From: Pseudomonas sp. HAR-UPW-AIA-41
GTDB lineage: Bacteria; Pseudomonadota; Gammaproteobacteria; Pseudomonadales; Pseudomonadaceae
NCBI RefSeq assembly: GCF_002304225.1
Contig: NZ_NSLB01000001.1
Coordinates: 372,001 to 436,000 of the forward strand
DNA: 64,000 bases
Reading direction: 5' to 3'
Of this stretch, positions 53,591 to 62,636 are shown piece after piece. The translations under genes and the position numbers were made by a program. Within the stretch, counting starts at the first letter, position 1; each line of letters opens with the position of its first letter. Under the pieces are notes generated by a model. That model did not search any database. It worked only from the letters and a program-made list of their open reading frames with translations, and was not told where the DNA came from.

Positions 53591-56491
53591 ATGCCTTCAC
53601 GACGAATTCCGCTCTACGTGCACATTTCCTATTTGTTCGTTGGCCTGCTGCTGGCGTTTGCATTGGTCAGCAACAGCTACCAGTTCATCCAGACCAGTGA
53701 ACTGATGGTCAATGGTGCGAAGAAGCACTTCGAACTGGTTCGTCAGCGTTCGATTGCCGAACTGGATGCCCTTTACCGGCCAACGGTTGGCACTGTGTCT
53801 TTAATGGCACATCAGCGTTTGATTCGAGCGAAAAACCTGCAGGAACGGCTAGATAGTCTGCAGTTTCTGGTCACCGCTCTGGATAGTCAGCCCTCGGTGA
53901 CGGCCTTGTATATGGGCTATGACAGCGGCGATTTTTTCATGATTCGTCCCTGGCGAAATGAACCTGCTCTGGTGACGCTGTTCAAACCACCAGCTGGCAC
54001 CCAGTGGCTGGTGCAGAGTATCCAGATGGTCGATGGCAAAGCGGTTGGCGAGCATCTGTTTATTGGGGTGGACTTTCAGGTCATTGAGCGCCGACTGAAG
54101 TCCGACTACCAGTTTGACCCTCGCACTAGACCGTGGTTTCTCAGCGCCAAACAACGTGGTGACCTCTATGTCACCGATCCCTACCGTTTCTTTAGTACCG
54201 GGCAAGTCGGCGTCACTTTTGCCTACCCGGCAGAGAATGGTCTGGCGGTGGCAGGTGCTGATGTAACGCTGCAGTCCCTCAATACTCTGCTGCAGGAAAT
54301 TAAAGTCACACCTGGCAGTAGCATTGCACTACTCAATCCTATGGGAGAAGTGCTCGGCTGGCACAAGGGGGCGCCAGAATTGATCAAGGCGGCAGATGGC
54401 AGCATGCATCTGCCGCGTCTTGGCGAGTTACCGGCGCCGATGCTGCATAGGCTGGTCAGTGAGCTTAACCAAACGGGTAAGGATGATCTGACGTTTTCCA
54501 TGGAGGGAGCTGACTGGCAAGGCATACGCGTGGTGTTACCTACTGTTGGTGGGCAGGCGCTTAGTTTGTTGATGGCGTCGCCCCATTCGGAATTGCTGGC
54601 CGAGGCCTATGAGCTGCGATGGCGCGGCATGCTGATAGCCGTCGTCCTCCTGGTTCTGGGCGTCATGCTGGCATTGGCTATGGCGCGTCTGGCGTCGAAG
54701 CCTTTGCATGCGTTAACTGCTGAGGCAGAGAAAATTGAGCGTTTCGACTTTGATGATCCGGTCAAGGTTGAGTCTCAGATTGCCGAGGTGGTCGACCTTT
54801 CTCGTGCCATGGGCAATATGAAAAGCACCATCCATCGATTCCTTGAAATGTCGATTGCGCTTTCAAGTGAAACGAACTTCCAGAGCCTTTTGGCTCATCT
54901 CTTGCGGGAAATGCAGGAAATTACCAATGCCGAGGGTAGCCTAATCTACCTGGCCGATGCTGACTCCAGCCACATCGAACTGGCTCGTATGCGTTGGGGC
55001 GGTAGTCTGCTCGAAGGTGATACAGATAATGCGATTGATCTGGCCATGGCGCATGGTCATCCGGTGGTGCGAGCCATGCGTGCAGGTAAGCCCTGTTCGC
55101 TGTCTGCGGAAGAGTTGCAGACCTATTTGCCCATGCTCAGCGATATCAACAAACCGCTTTCGCTGTGGGTGTTACCGCTCAAAAGTCGGGCCGGGGACCT
55201 ACTGGGTGTGCTTGCACTCCTGGTTGACGAGCAGCGGCACAAGCTGACGCCAGAACTGAGGGCATTCGTCGAGGCGTTGTCGACCACTTCGGCGGTGGCC
55301 CTCAACACCCAGCGCTTGATTGATGAGCAGAAGGTACTGCTCGAATCATTTATTCAGCTGATTGCCGGTGCGATCGACGCCAAGAGCCCCTATACCGGTG
55401 GTCATTGCCAGCGCGTGCCGGAGCTGACCAAAATGCTGGCGCGGGCAGCCTGTGCCGAACAAGACGGGCCATTCGCCAGTTTTGCCTTGAGCGAGGAGCA
55501 GTGGGAGGAGCTGCATATTGCGGCCTGGTTGCACGACTGTGGCAAGGTCACCACGCCTGAGTATGTGGTGGACAAGGCGACCAAGCTGGAAACGCTGTAC
55601 GACCGTATCCATGAAGTGCGCATGCGTTTCGAGGTGCTCAAGCGTGATGCCGAAGTAGCCTGCTGGCAGGCCATTGCGGAAGGTGCCGAGGCCACGGCAG
55701 CGCAGCAGGCGCTGGCCGAACAGCTGCAGCAACTGGATGATGACTTTGCTTTTGTCGCCCAGTGCAACGAGGGAGGCGAGTTCATGGCGCCGGAGCTGCT
55801 GGAGCGCCTCCGGCGGATCGCCCAGCGTACCTGGCGACGCACGCTGTCTGATCGTATCGGCATTTCCCATGAGGAAAAGGAACGCAAGAACCGCACGGCT
55901 GAGCCGAGCTTGCCGGTGCTGGAGCCCTTGCTGGCGGACAAGCCCGAACACCTGTTTCCGCGCGGCCCACGCGAGCAGATGGCGGCTGACAATCCCTGGG
56001 GATTCAAGGTCAATGTGCCTGAGCATCTGTACAACCGTGGCGAACTCTACAACCTCAGTGTCGGTCGCGGGACGTTGGCCGAGGAGGAGCGTTACAAGAT
56101 CAACGAGCACATCATCCAGACCATCATCATGCTGGAGAAGCTGCCATTTCCGCGTCACCTGCGCCGTGTTCCGGAAATCGCCGGGGGCCATCACGAGAAG
56201 ATGGACGGCAGCGGTTATCCCAAGCGCCTGACCCGCGAAGAGATGAGTGTGCCGGCGCGGATGATGGCGATTGCCGATATCTTCGAGGCGCTCACGGCGG
56301 TGGATCGGCCATACAAGAAGGGCAAGACCCTGTCCGAAGCGATCAAAATCATGGGCTTCATGCGCAAGGACCAGCACATCGATGCCGATCTCTTTGCATT
56401 ATTCCTGCGCTCGGGCGTTTATCGTGACTACGCCGAACGGTACATGCCCAAGACCTTGATCGACGAAGTCGATATCTCCGCCTATCTCTGA
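53591..56491 (+). CDS. Membrane sensor with dCache, HAMP, GAF and HD-GYP domains
   Basis: 966 residues. Transmembrane helix about 10-28, an extracytoplasmic dCache-like sensor (about 40-330), a second helix about 345-365, HAMP, a GAF domain (about 420-575), and an HD-GYP domain (about 590-960) that would hydrolyse c-di-GMP. The metal set is intact: His in YTGGHCQRV, HD in WLHDCGKV (about 651), His in INEHIIQT (about 839), HH in GGHHEKMDGSGYP, and Asp in IADIFEAL. About 160 extra residues, charged and helical, sit between HD and the next His, larger than in standard HD-GYP proteins. Divergent signalling partners are absent; the LuxR-type gene follows 136 bases downstream. Confidence 0.9.
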   Translation: MPSRRIPLYVHISYLFVGLLLAFALVSNSYQFIQTSELMVNGAKKHFELVRQRSIAELDALYRPTVGTVSLMAHQRLIRAKNLQERLDSLQFLVTALDSQPSVTALYMGYDSGDFFMIRPWRNEPALVTLFKPPAGTQWLVQSIQMVDGKAVGEHLFIGVDFQVIERRLKSDYQFDPRTRPWFLSAKQRGDLYVTDPYRFFSTGQVGVTFAYPAENGLAVAGADVTLQSLNTLLQEIKVTPGSSIALLNPMGEVLGWHKGAPELIKAADGSMHLPRLGELPAPMLHRLVSELNQTGKDDLTFSMEGADWQGIRVVLPTVGGQALSLLMASPHSELLAEAYELRWRGMLIAVVLLVLGVMLALAMARLASKPLHALTAEAEKIERFDFDDPVKVESQIAEVVDLSRAMGNMKSTIHRFLEMSIALSSETNFQSLLAHLLREMQEITNAEGSLIYLADADSSHIELARMRWGGSLLEGDTDNAIDLAMAHGHPVVRAMRAGKPCSLSAEELQTYLPMLSDINKPLSLWVLPLKSRAGDLLGVLALLVDEQRHKLTPELRAFVEALSTTSAVALNTQRLIDEQKVLLESFIQLIAGAIDAKSPYTGGHCQRVPELTKMLARAACAEQDGPFASFALSEEQWEELHIAAWLHDCGKVTTPEYVVDKATKLETLYDRIHEVRMRFEVLKRDAEVACWQAIAEGAEATAAQQALAEQLQQLDDDFAFVAQCNEGGEFMAPELLERLRRIAQRTWRRTLSDRIGISHEEKERKNRTAEPSLPVLEPLLADKPEHLFPRGPREQMAADNPWGFKVNVPEHLYNRGELYNLSVGRGTLAEEERYKINEHIIQTIIMLEKLPFPRHLRRVPEIAGGHHEKMDGSGYPKRLTREEMSVPARMMAIADIFEALTAVDRPYKKGKTLSEAIKIMGFMRKDQHIDADLFALFLRSGVYRDYAERYMPKTLIDEVDISAYL

Positions 56492-56627
56492 GGTTTTCCC
56501 GTCAAAGGTTGGCGGGATAGTGCGAGGCTGGTCACATTCGCTCAGGGTTAGGCAACCTACTCTGCGGGCGCAGCGTCGAGTACGTTGCCAACAACAATAA
56601 GAATAATGCCCGCATGAGGCCTGCTGT

Positions 56628-59267
56628 ATGGACTGCCGAGTCACCCCGCTGCCGGTGTCACTGGGCGTGCTACGTCCGGGTTTATTGCAACTGCTCAGCC
56701 ACAGCGAGCGTTATGCCCTGACCCTCTTGCTGGCGCCTGCCGGCTCAGGCAAGAGCACGCTGTTGGCTCAATGGCTGCAGCGTGAATCCAGCACCCGACA
56801 TGTATTGCTCAATCTACAGGCTCGCGATAACGAGCCGGTGCGCTTTTTCCGCCGCCTATTAGCTGCCATCCGTCAGCAGGTCAGTGATTTCGATCCCTCC
56901 TGGTTCGACCCCATCGGTGCCGAGTTTTCGCGTTCGCCGGTGGTTGCCGGTGAGTTGCTGGCCGAGGCGCTGGAGCGTGTCGGCGGCAATCTGCAGCTGG
57001 TGTTTGATGATTTCCATCATCTGACCGACAGCGTGATTGTCGATGCCCTGGCGGCATTGCTCGACAGCCTGCCTGACAACGTGCGGTTGCTGATCGCCTC
57101 GCGCAAGCATCCGGGGTTTTCCCTGACCCGCTTGAAGTTGCAGGACCGTCTGCTGTGTATCGACCAGCATGACCTGCGCCTGTCGGCCGAGCAGGTGCAA
57201 CAGCTCAATCGTCACCTCGGTGGGCCGCCGCTGAGTGATGACTACTTGCGCAGCCTGCAGGGCATGACCGAGGGCTGGGTGGCCGGAGTCAAGGTCGCAC
57301 TGCTGGCCTTTGCCCGCTATGGCATCACTGCTCTGGAGTGTTTCAGTGGCACCCAGCCGGAAATCGTCGATTACTTCGGTGAGGTGGTGCTCAAGCAATT
57401 GGCGCCGGAGTTGCGCGAGTTCTTCCTTGGCTCGGCGCTGTTCGATCAGTTTGATGGGGCGCTGTGTGACCACGTTCTGCAGCGCAGTGGTTCGGCTCTG
57501 TTGCTGGAACAGCTGGCTGAGCAGCACCTGTTCATGCTGCCGGTCGAGCAGCGTCCGGGCACCTATCGCTATCACGCTCTGTTGCAGGACTTTCTCGGGG
57601 CGCGCTTGCGTATCGAGAGTCCGGAAACCGTGCTTCTGCTGCGTCGCCGTGCTGCCGAGTATTACCAGCGTCAGGGGGATGTCGAGGCGGCCCTGCAGCA
57701 GGCTCAGGCAACGGCTGATCAGGCCCTGTTCATCAGCGTACTGGAGCGGGCAGGCAGTGCCTGGGTGGGTAGCGGCCGTTTTGAGCTGATCCGCAAATGG
57801 TATGGGCTGCTGTCCGATGAGCAGTTGCAGGAGCACCCGCCGCTGCTGGTGACCCTGATCGGTGCCCTGACCTTGTCGCGGCGCTTTCATCAGGCCGAGT
57901 TCTACCTGCAGATGCTCCAGCAACAGGTCGCGCAGGGCAGGGCGCCGCAGCTGGGTACGCATGCCATGCAGTTCATGCGTCTGACCCTGAACCTGTTCCA
58001 GTTCGACAGCGAGGCCGATATCCAGCGTGATGCGCCGAGCCTGCTGGATGAGCGGGTATGCCCGGAAACCCGGGTTCGCGCGCTGACTGCGCTGGCCTAT
58101 CACGACCTGATGGGTGGTCGTCTGAGCTCTTCCCTGCGAAGGGCCAGTGAGGCCAAGGTGTTGCTCGAACAGGGCGGTAATTTCTTCATGGCCAGCTACA
58201 TCGATCTGGTCATTGCGCTCTGTCACCGCGCTGCGGGACGGGCGAGCGAGGCGCGGCAGGCGGTGTATGCCGATTATCAGCGCACCGAGCGGCATGAGCC
58301 GGCCTGGATCAACCGGGCGACAGCCATGGTGGTGGCGCTGTACGAGCAGAATCAGCTGGCCGCGGCGCAGCAGTTGTGCGAGGACCTGCTAACCGAAGTC
58401 AGTTCCTCTTCGGCCACCGAGGCGATCGCCACGGTGCATATCATCCTGTCGCGGTTGCTGAACGGGCGCCAGTTGCCCGGACGTGCTCAGCGTCTGCTCG
58501 ATCAGTTGCTGCGCATTCTGGAGTTGGGTCGCTTTCCCCGCTTCGTCAGTCAGGTGGCACAGGAGAGTCTGCGCCAGGCGCTGCTGGCCGGTAAGCCGGC
58601 GGCGCTGGAAAGTGCTGCGCAACGCTTCGGTCTCACCGAGCGTCTGCAGGCGGGTGAGTGGGATACGGTACGGCCTTATGAAGAGTGCTGGGAACGCTAT
58701 GGTCTGGCGACGGCATATTGGCTTATCGGACGTGGCAATGCCGGGCGTGCTGTGCGGGTGCTCAAGGTGCTGGCCGAGTCGCTGCGCGGCAGCGAGATGC
58801 ATGTGCGCAGCCTGGTGGTCGAGATCAATCTGTGGTTGCACAGTCCGGAGTTGGCATCTGACAGTCAGCGAGTAAGAGTGCTGCGCCAGTTGGTGGCGCG
58901 CTACGGGGTGCATAACCTGACTCGCACCATCCTTGATGAGGCACCGGGCTTCGGGCCCATCCTGGCGCAGTTGCAGCAGGCCGGCCTGCTGCAGATTCCC
59001 TCACGTTACTGCGAGCTGTACGCCGAGTTTTTCCAGGCAGGAGCGGTGGCGCGACAGTCGATCAACCCCCGTTCAGTGCTGACCGACAAGGAGTTGGAGG
59101 TGTTCCATGGACTGCTGGCGGGCTGGTCGAATGGCGAGATCAGTCAGCGCGCGGGCATTGCGCTGTCCACCACCAAGTGGCACCTGAAAAACATCTATTC
59201 CAAGTTGCAGGTTGCCAGTCGTACCGAGGCGATTCTCGCCGCGCGCGAGCATATCTGGCCGGTCTGA
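56628..59267 (+). CDS. MalT-type LuxR-family transcriptional regulator (STAND ATPase)
   Basis: 879 residues. N-terminal P-loop ATPase with Walker A APAGSGKSTLLAQWL (about 36-50) and Walker B LVFDDFHHL, then a winged-helix and a superhelical TPR-like middle (about 330-790), and a C-terminal LuxR helix-turn-helix (LTDKELEVFHGLLAGWSNGE and STTKWHLKNIYSKL, about 805-870). Like MalT, it should bind an inducer and ATP, oligomerise and activate promoters. The next rightward gene is the peroxidase, 367 bases on, the obvious candidate target. No sugar-metabolism genes nearby, so the inducer is unknown. Confidence 0.92.
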   Translation: MDCRVTPLPVSLGVLRPGLLQLLSHSERYALTLLLAPAGSGKSTLLAQWLQRESSTRHVLLNLQARDNEPVRFFRRLLAAIRQQVSDFDPSWFDPIGAEFSRSPVVAGELLAEALERVGGNLQLVFDDFHHLTDSVIVDALAALLDSLPDNVRLLIASRKHPGFSLTRLKLQDRLLCIDQHDLRLSAEQVQQLNRHLGGPPLSDDYLRSLQGMTEGWVAGVKVALLAFARYGITALECFSGTQPEIVDYFGEVVLKQLAPELREFFLGSALFDQFDGALCDHVLQRSGSALLLEQLAEQHLFMLPVEQRPGTYRYHALLQDFLGARLRIESPETVLLLRRRAAEYYQRQGDVEAALQQAQATADQALFISVLERAGSAWVGSGRFELIRKWYGLLSDEQLQEHPPLLVTLIGALTLSRRFHQAEFYLQMLQQQVAQGRAPQLGTHAMQFMRLTLNLFQFDSEADIQRDAPSLLDERVCPETRVRALTALAYHDLMGGRLSSSLRRASEAKVLLEQGGNFFMASYIDLVIALCHRAAGRASEARQAVYADYQRTERHEPAWINRATAMVVALYEQNQLAAAQQLCEDLLTEVSSSSATEAIATVHIILSRLLNGRQLPGRAQRLLDQLLRILELGRFPRFVSQVAQESLRQALLAGKPAALESAAQRFGLTERLQAGEWDTVRPYEECWERYGLATAYWLIGRGNAGRAVRVLKVLAESLRGSEMHVRSLVVEINLWLHSPELASDSQRVRVLRQLVARYGVHNLTRTILDEAPGFGPILAQLQQAGLLQIPSRYCELYAEFFQAGAVARQSINPRSVLTDKELEVFHGLLAGWSNGEISQRAGIALSTTKWHLKNIYSKLQVASRTEAILAAREHIWPV

Positions 59268-59634
59268 GAGTCTGCTTGCGCCCTTCTGAATCCTGAGCCA
59301 GGCCAAGCGAAACCGGTCTGGGTAGACGCACGCCCTGGAGACTGCAGGTACTGGCGTAAAGCAGCCAGCAACTGGCCTGAGCATTAGAAATCACCGTGGT
59401 TGCCGGATGGCCGCGTCGCAGGAGGCCGCCAGCGCTTCTGAGCGGTCTGTCGCAATTTCTCCTCACTTTCCTCGGCCAATGCCCCCGCCCCCCCTCCGGG
59501 GAGGGGGGGCGGGTACGGCGCTTTTCCCTAGTCTGCCGAGCATGGCAAAAGCCGAGTCAGTCCGGCTGTCGCCAGGTGTCGCACCTTGCCGATACCCCAC
59601 CTGCGTTTCACACAACAATAACGAGGAGAACACC
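59268..59634. other. 367-base gene-free leader between the LuxR-type gene and the peroxidase gene
   Basis: No credible ORF. It contains a striking C/G inverted repeat at 59484-59513 (CCCGCCCCCCCTCC, two bases, GGAGGGGGGGCGGG) about 120 bases before the peroxidase start. The long space is suited to a promoter and regulator binding sites, but I cannot pick a -35/-10 pair with confidence. Confidence 0.6.
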
Positions 59635-62379
59635 ATGGCTGTATGGGTCACGTGGCCAGCTCTAACCAAGCTGGGTACTCTCGGCGTAATGGCCGGTCTG
59701 ATTACGCTTGCGATCGAGCGTCAGGAACTGTTCGATAACAACCTGTTCGATCTGGAAAACTACGGGCCGTACAACGCGGCGATCAACTGCGACGAACGCA
59801 GCAAGACGGCGCGCACCGAAGATGGTACCTGTAACATCCTCGAAAACCCGGCCGAGGGCTCGGTCTACCGTCGTTTCGGGCGCAATACCGATCCTGCCAC
59901 TCTGGCTGCCGAAACCACCACGCTGCTGAGCCCCAACCCCCGTGAAGTCAGTAACGTGCTGATGGCGCGTGGCGAGTTCAAACCCGCCACCAGCGTCAAC
60001 TTCATCGCGGCAGCCTGGATTCAGTTCATGACCCATGACTGGTTCGACCATGGCCCGAACGCCGATGGCAACCCGATCGAAGTGCCGCTGCCGGCCGGTG
60101 ATGTGCTCGGCTCCGGGACCATGAGCGTCAAGCGCACCCAGGCCGACCCGACCCGCACCGGCGCAGATGCCGGCAAGCCGAGCACCTTCCGTAACCACAA
60201 CACTCACTGGTGGGATGGCTCGCAGATTTACGGCAGCAACAAGGACACCAGCGACAAGATCCGTACCTTCGAGGGCGGTAAGCTGAAGATCAACGCTGAC
60301 GGCACCCTGCCGGCTGAGCTGTTGTCCGGCAAGCCGGTTACCGGCTTCAACAACAACTGGTGGATCGGTCTGAGCATGCTGCACCAGATCTTCACCAAGG
60401 AACACAACGCCATCGCCGACATGCTGGCCCAAAAATACCCGGGCAAGAGCGATCAGTGGCTGTATGACAAGGCCCGCCTGATCAACGCCGCGCTGATGGC
60501 CAAAATCCACACCGTGGAGTGGACCCCGGCGATCATTGCCAACCCGGTCACCGAGCGTGCCATGTACTCCAACTGGTGGGGTCTGCTTGGCCAGGGTGGT
60601 CCGCGTGATGACTTCCAGGCCGAAGCGCGCAAGCTGCGTGATGACCTGACCAAGTCCGATTCTTTCGTCAAGGCGATTCTCGGCTTCGACCCGAATGCCG
60701 CCGATGGCGTTGGCAACAGCGCGATTGACCATGCCCTGACCGGTATCGTGGGTTCGGCTGCCCCGAACAACTACGGTGTACCGTTTACCCTGACCGAAGA
60801 GTTCGTGTCCGTTTACCGCATGCACCCGCTGATGCGCGACGACGTTCAGGTCTACGATATCGGCAGCAACGTGCCGAGCAAGACCGTTGCCCTGCCGGCC
60901 ACCCGCGATGCCGATGCCGAGAGCATGCTGCGCAGTGAAGGCGCCGACCGTCTGTGGTATTCCTTCGGTATCACCAATCCGGGCTCGTTGACCCTCAACA
61001 ACTTCCCGAACTTCCTGCGTAACCTGTCGATGCCGCTGGTTGGCAATATCGACGTGGCTACCATCGACGTTCTGCGTGACCGTGAGCGTGGCGTGCCGCG
61101 TTACAACGAGTTCCGTCGCCAGATTGGTCTGAACCCGATCACCAAGTTCGAGGACCTGACCAGCGACGCGAAAACCCTCGCAAATCTGAAACGCATCTAC
61201 AGCAACGACATCGAGAAGATCGACACTCTGGTCGGTATGCTGGCTGAGACCGTACGTCCTGAAGGCTTCGCCTTTGGTGAGACCGCGTTCCAGATCTTCA
61301 TCATGAACGCCTCCCGTCGTCTGATGGCTGACCGCTTCTACACCAAGGACTACACCCCAGAGGTGTATACCCCGGAAGGCTACAACTGGGTTGAGCACAC
61401 CACCATGGTGGATGTGATCAAGCGTCACAACCCGAGCCTGGCTGCTAGCCTTGCCGGCGCTGAAAACGCGTTCAAGCCCTGGGGTCTGAAGATTCCGTCC
61501 GACTATGAAAGCTGGAAAGGCGCTACCAAGCAGGAACACCTGTGGGTCAATGGTGCCCTGCGTACCCAGTACAAGGCGGGTGAAATGCCGGCTCTCAAAC
61601 CTGTAGATGTCGGTGGTCTGATCAGCTCAATCCTGTGGAAGAAGGTGCAGGAGCGCACTGACGTGGCGCCGGCTGGCTACGAGAAGCCGATCCACCCGTA
61701 CGGCGTGATGGCCAAGGTGAAGTTCAATGCTGTGGCCGGCAACCCGTACAGCGGTCTGTTCCAGGGTGCCAGCAGCGGCCTGCTGCGCCTGTCGGTAACT
61801 GGCGATCCGGCTGACCGTGGCTTTGCTCCGGGTCTGGCGTGGAAGGCCTTTGTCGATGGCAAACCGTCGCAGAACGTATCGGCGCTCTATACCCTCTCGG
61901 GTCAGGGCGGCAACTACAACTTCTTCGCCAACGAACTCTCGCAGTACGTGCTGCCGGAAGTGAACGAGACCCTGGGTACCACCACCCTGTTCTCGCTGGT
62001 CAGCGCCAAGCCGACCAAGCTGCGTCTGGATGATATGTCGGAAGTGACTCAGACCGGTGCTGTGGTGGCCACGCCTAAAGCGCCGACGCAGATCTACTTC
62101 GTGCCGCGTGCCGAAGTGAAGACCCGTTTCAGCACCGCTGCGCATGACTTCCGTAACGACCTGCTGACTCTGCCGGCCGGCACCAAGCTGTATGACGTGT
62201 ATGCCACCTCGATGGAGATCAAGACCTCGATCTTCCCGTCGATCAGCAAGAGCTACGCCACTCAGCGCCGCAACAGTGCGGTGAAGATAGGCGAGATGGA
62301 GCTGACTTCGGCCTTCAATGCTTCGGCCTTCGGTGATGGTGGTGTGTTCTTCAAGCACCAGCGTGACGAAGACAAGTAA
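59635..62379 (+). CDS. Animal-type heme peroxidase (An_peroxidase superfamily)
   Basis: 914 residues from ATG 59635, which has GAGGAG nine bases upstream; an in-frame extension of 76 codons is low-complexity and crosses the GC hairpin, so it is rejected. A hydrophobic stretch at about 9-26 (LTKLGTLGVMAGLITLAI) may anchor or export it, but no standard signal peptide is seen. The peroxidase domain covers about 60-620: distal His in FMTHDWFDHGPN (about 134), Arg in the YRMHPLMRD region, with its proximal His (about 396), HNAIADML and HTVEWTPAII. The C-terminal 250 residues match nothing I know. Bacterial members include secreted antimicrobial or lignin-related peroxidases. The gene lies between a MalT-type regulator and a secretin gene. 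Confidence 0.88.
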   Translation: MAVWVTWPALTKLGTLGVMAGLITLAIERQELFDNNLFDLENYGPYNAAINCDERSKTARTEDGTCNILENPAEGSVYRRFGRNTDPATLAAETTTLLSPNPREVSNVLMARGEFKPATSVNFIAAAWIQFMTHDWFDHGPNADGNPIEVPLPAGDVLGSGTMSVKRTQADPTRTGADAGKPSTFRNHNTHWWDGSQIYGSNKDTSDKIRTFEGGKLKINADGTLPAELLSGKPVTGFNNNWWIGLSMLHQIFTKEHNAIADMLAQKYPGKSDQWLYDKARLINAALMAKIHTVEWTPAIIANPVTERAMYSNWWGLLGQGGPRDDFQAEARKLRDDLTKSDSFVKAILGFDPNAADGVGNSAIDHALTGIVGSAAPNNYGVPFTLTEEFVSVYRMHPLMRDDVQVYDIGSNVPSKTVALPATRDADAESMLRSEGADRLWYSFGITNPGSLTLNNFPNFLRNLSMPLVGNIDVATIDVLRDRERGVPRYNEFRRQIGLNPITKFEDLTSDAKTLANLKRIYSNDIEKIDTLVGMLAETVRPEGFAFGETAFQIFIMNASRRLMADRFYTKDYTPEVYTPEGYNWVEHTTMVDVIKRHNPSLAASLAGAENAFKPWGLKIPSDYESWKGATKQEHLWVNGALRTQYKAGEMPALKPVDVGGLISSILWKKVQERTDVAPAGYEKPIHPYGVMAKVKFNAVAGNPYSGLFQGASSGLLRLSVTGDPADRGFAPGLAWKAFVDGKPSQNVSALYTLSGQGGNYNFFANELSQYVLPEVNETLGTTTLFSLVSAKPTKLRLDDMSEVTQTGAVVATPKAPTQIYFVPRAEVKTRFSTAAHDFRNDLLTLPAGTKLYDVYATSMEIKTSIFPSISKSYATQRRNSAVKIGEMELTSAFNASAFGDGGVFFKHQRDEDK

Positions 62380-62403
62380 GTTCTAGCTGCAACCGCGTCA
62401 CAC

Positions 62404-62429
62404 AAAACCCCGGCCTCGGCCGGGGTTTT
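62404..62429 (+). terminator. Rho-independent terminator of the peroxidase gene
   Basis: Perfect 11-bp stem AAAACCCCGGC / GCCGGGGTTTT with loop CTCG, then GCTTTTA. Confidence 0.92.
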
Positions 62430-62585
62430 GCTTTTATGGGGCGTTGCGGAGGTTGGCCTGCGTGGCCGGTCGGGCTGATGATGTGTTGTCGGTGTCGAGC
62501 GCAGGTGGGCTGGCATGGGTGGTGTGAACGCGCAATCTGCTGCAGCTTTAACTATGGCGCGCAATCAGCGTGGCTTTCCGTTAGC

Positions 62586-62621
62586 CAAACAAAAGCCCCG
62601 CAATTGCGGGGCTTTTGTTTG
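62586..62621. terminator. Bidirectional terminator between the peroxidase and secretin genes
   Basis: A perfect 36-bp palindrome (CAAACAAAAGCCCCGC joined to its complement through AATT), with A-rich and T-rich ends. It should stop transcription from both sides, 15 bases beyond the secretin stop codon on the minus strand. Confidence 0.88.
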
Positions 62622-62636
62622 TTACTGACTCGACTG

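Noticed and set aside
59407-59634. N-terminal extension of the peroxidase by 76 residues
   Set aside because: The stretch is low-complexity, covers the C/G inverted repeat, and has no ribosome binding site, while ATG 59635 follows GAGGAG.
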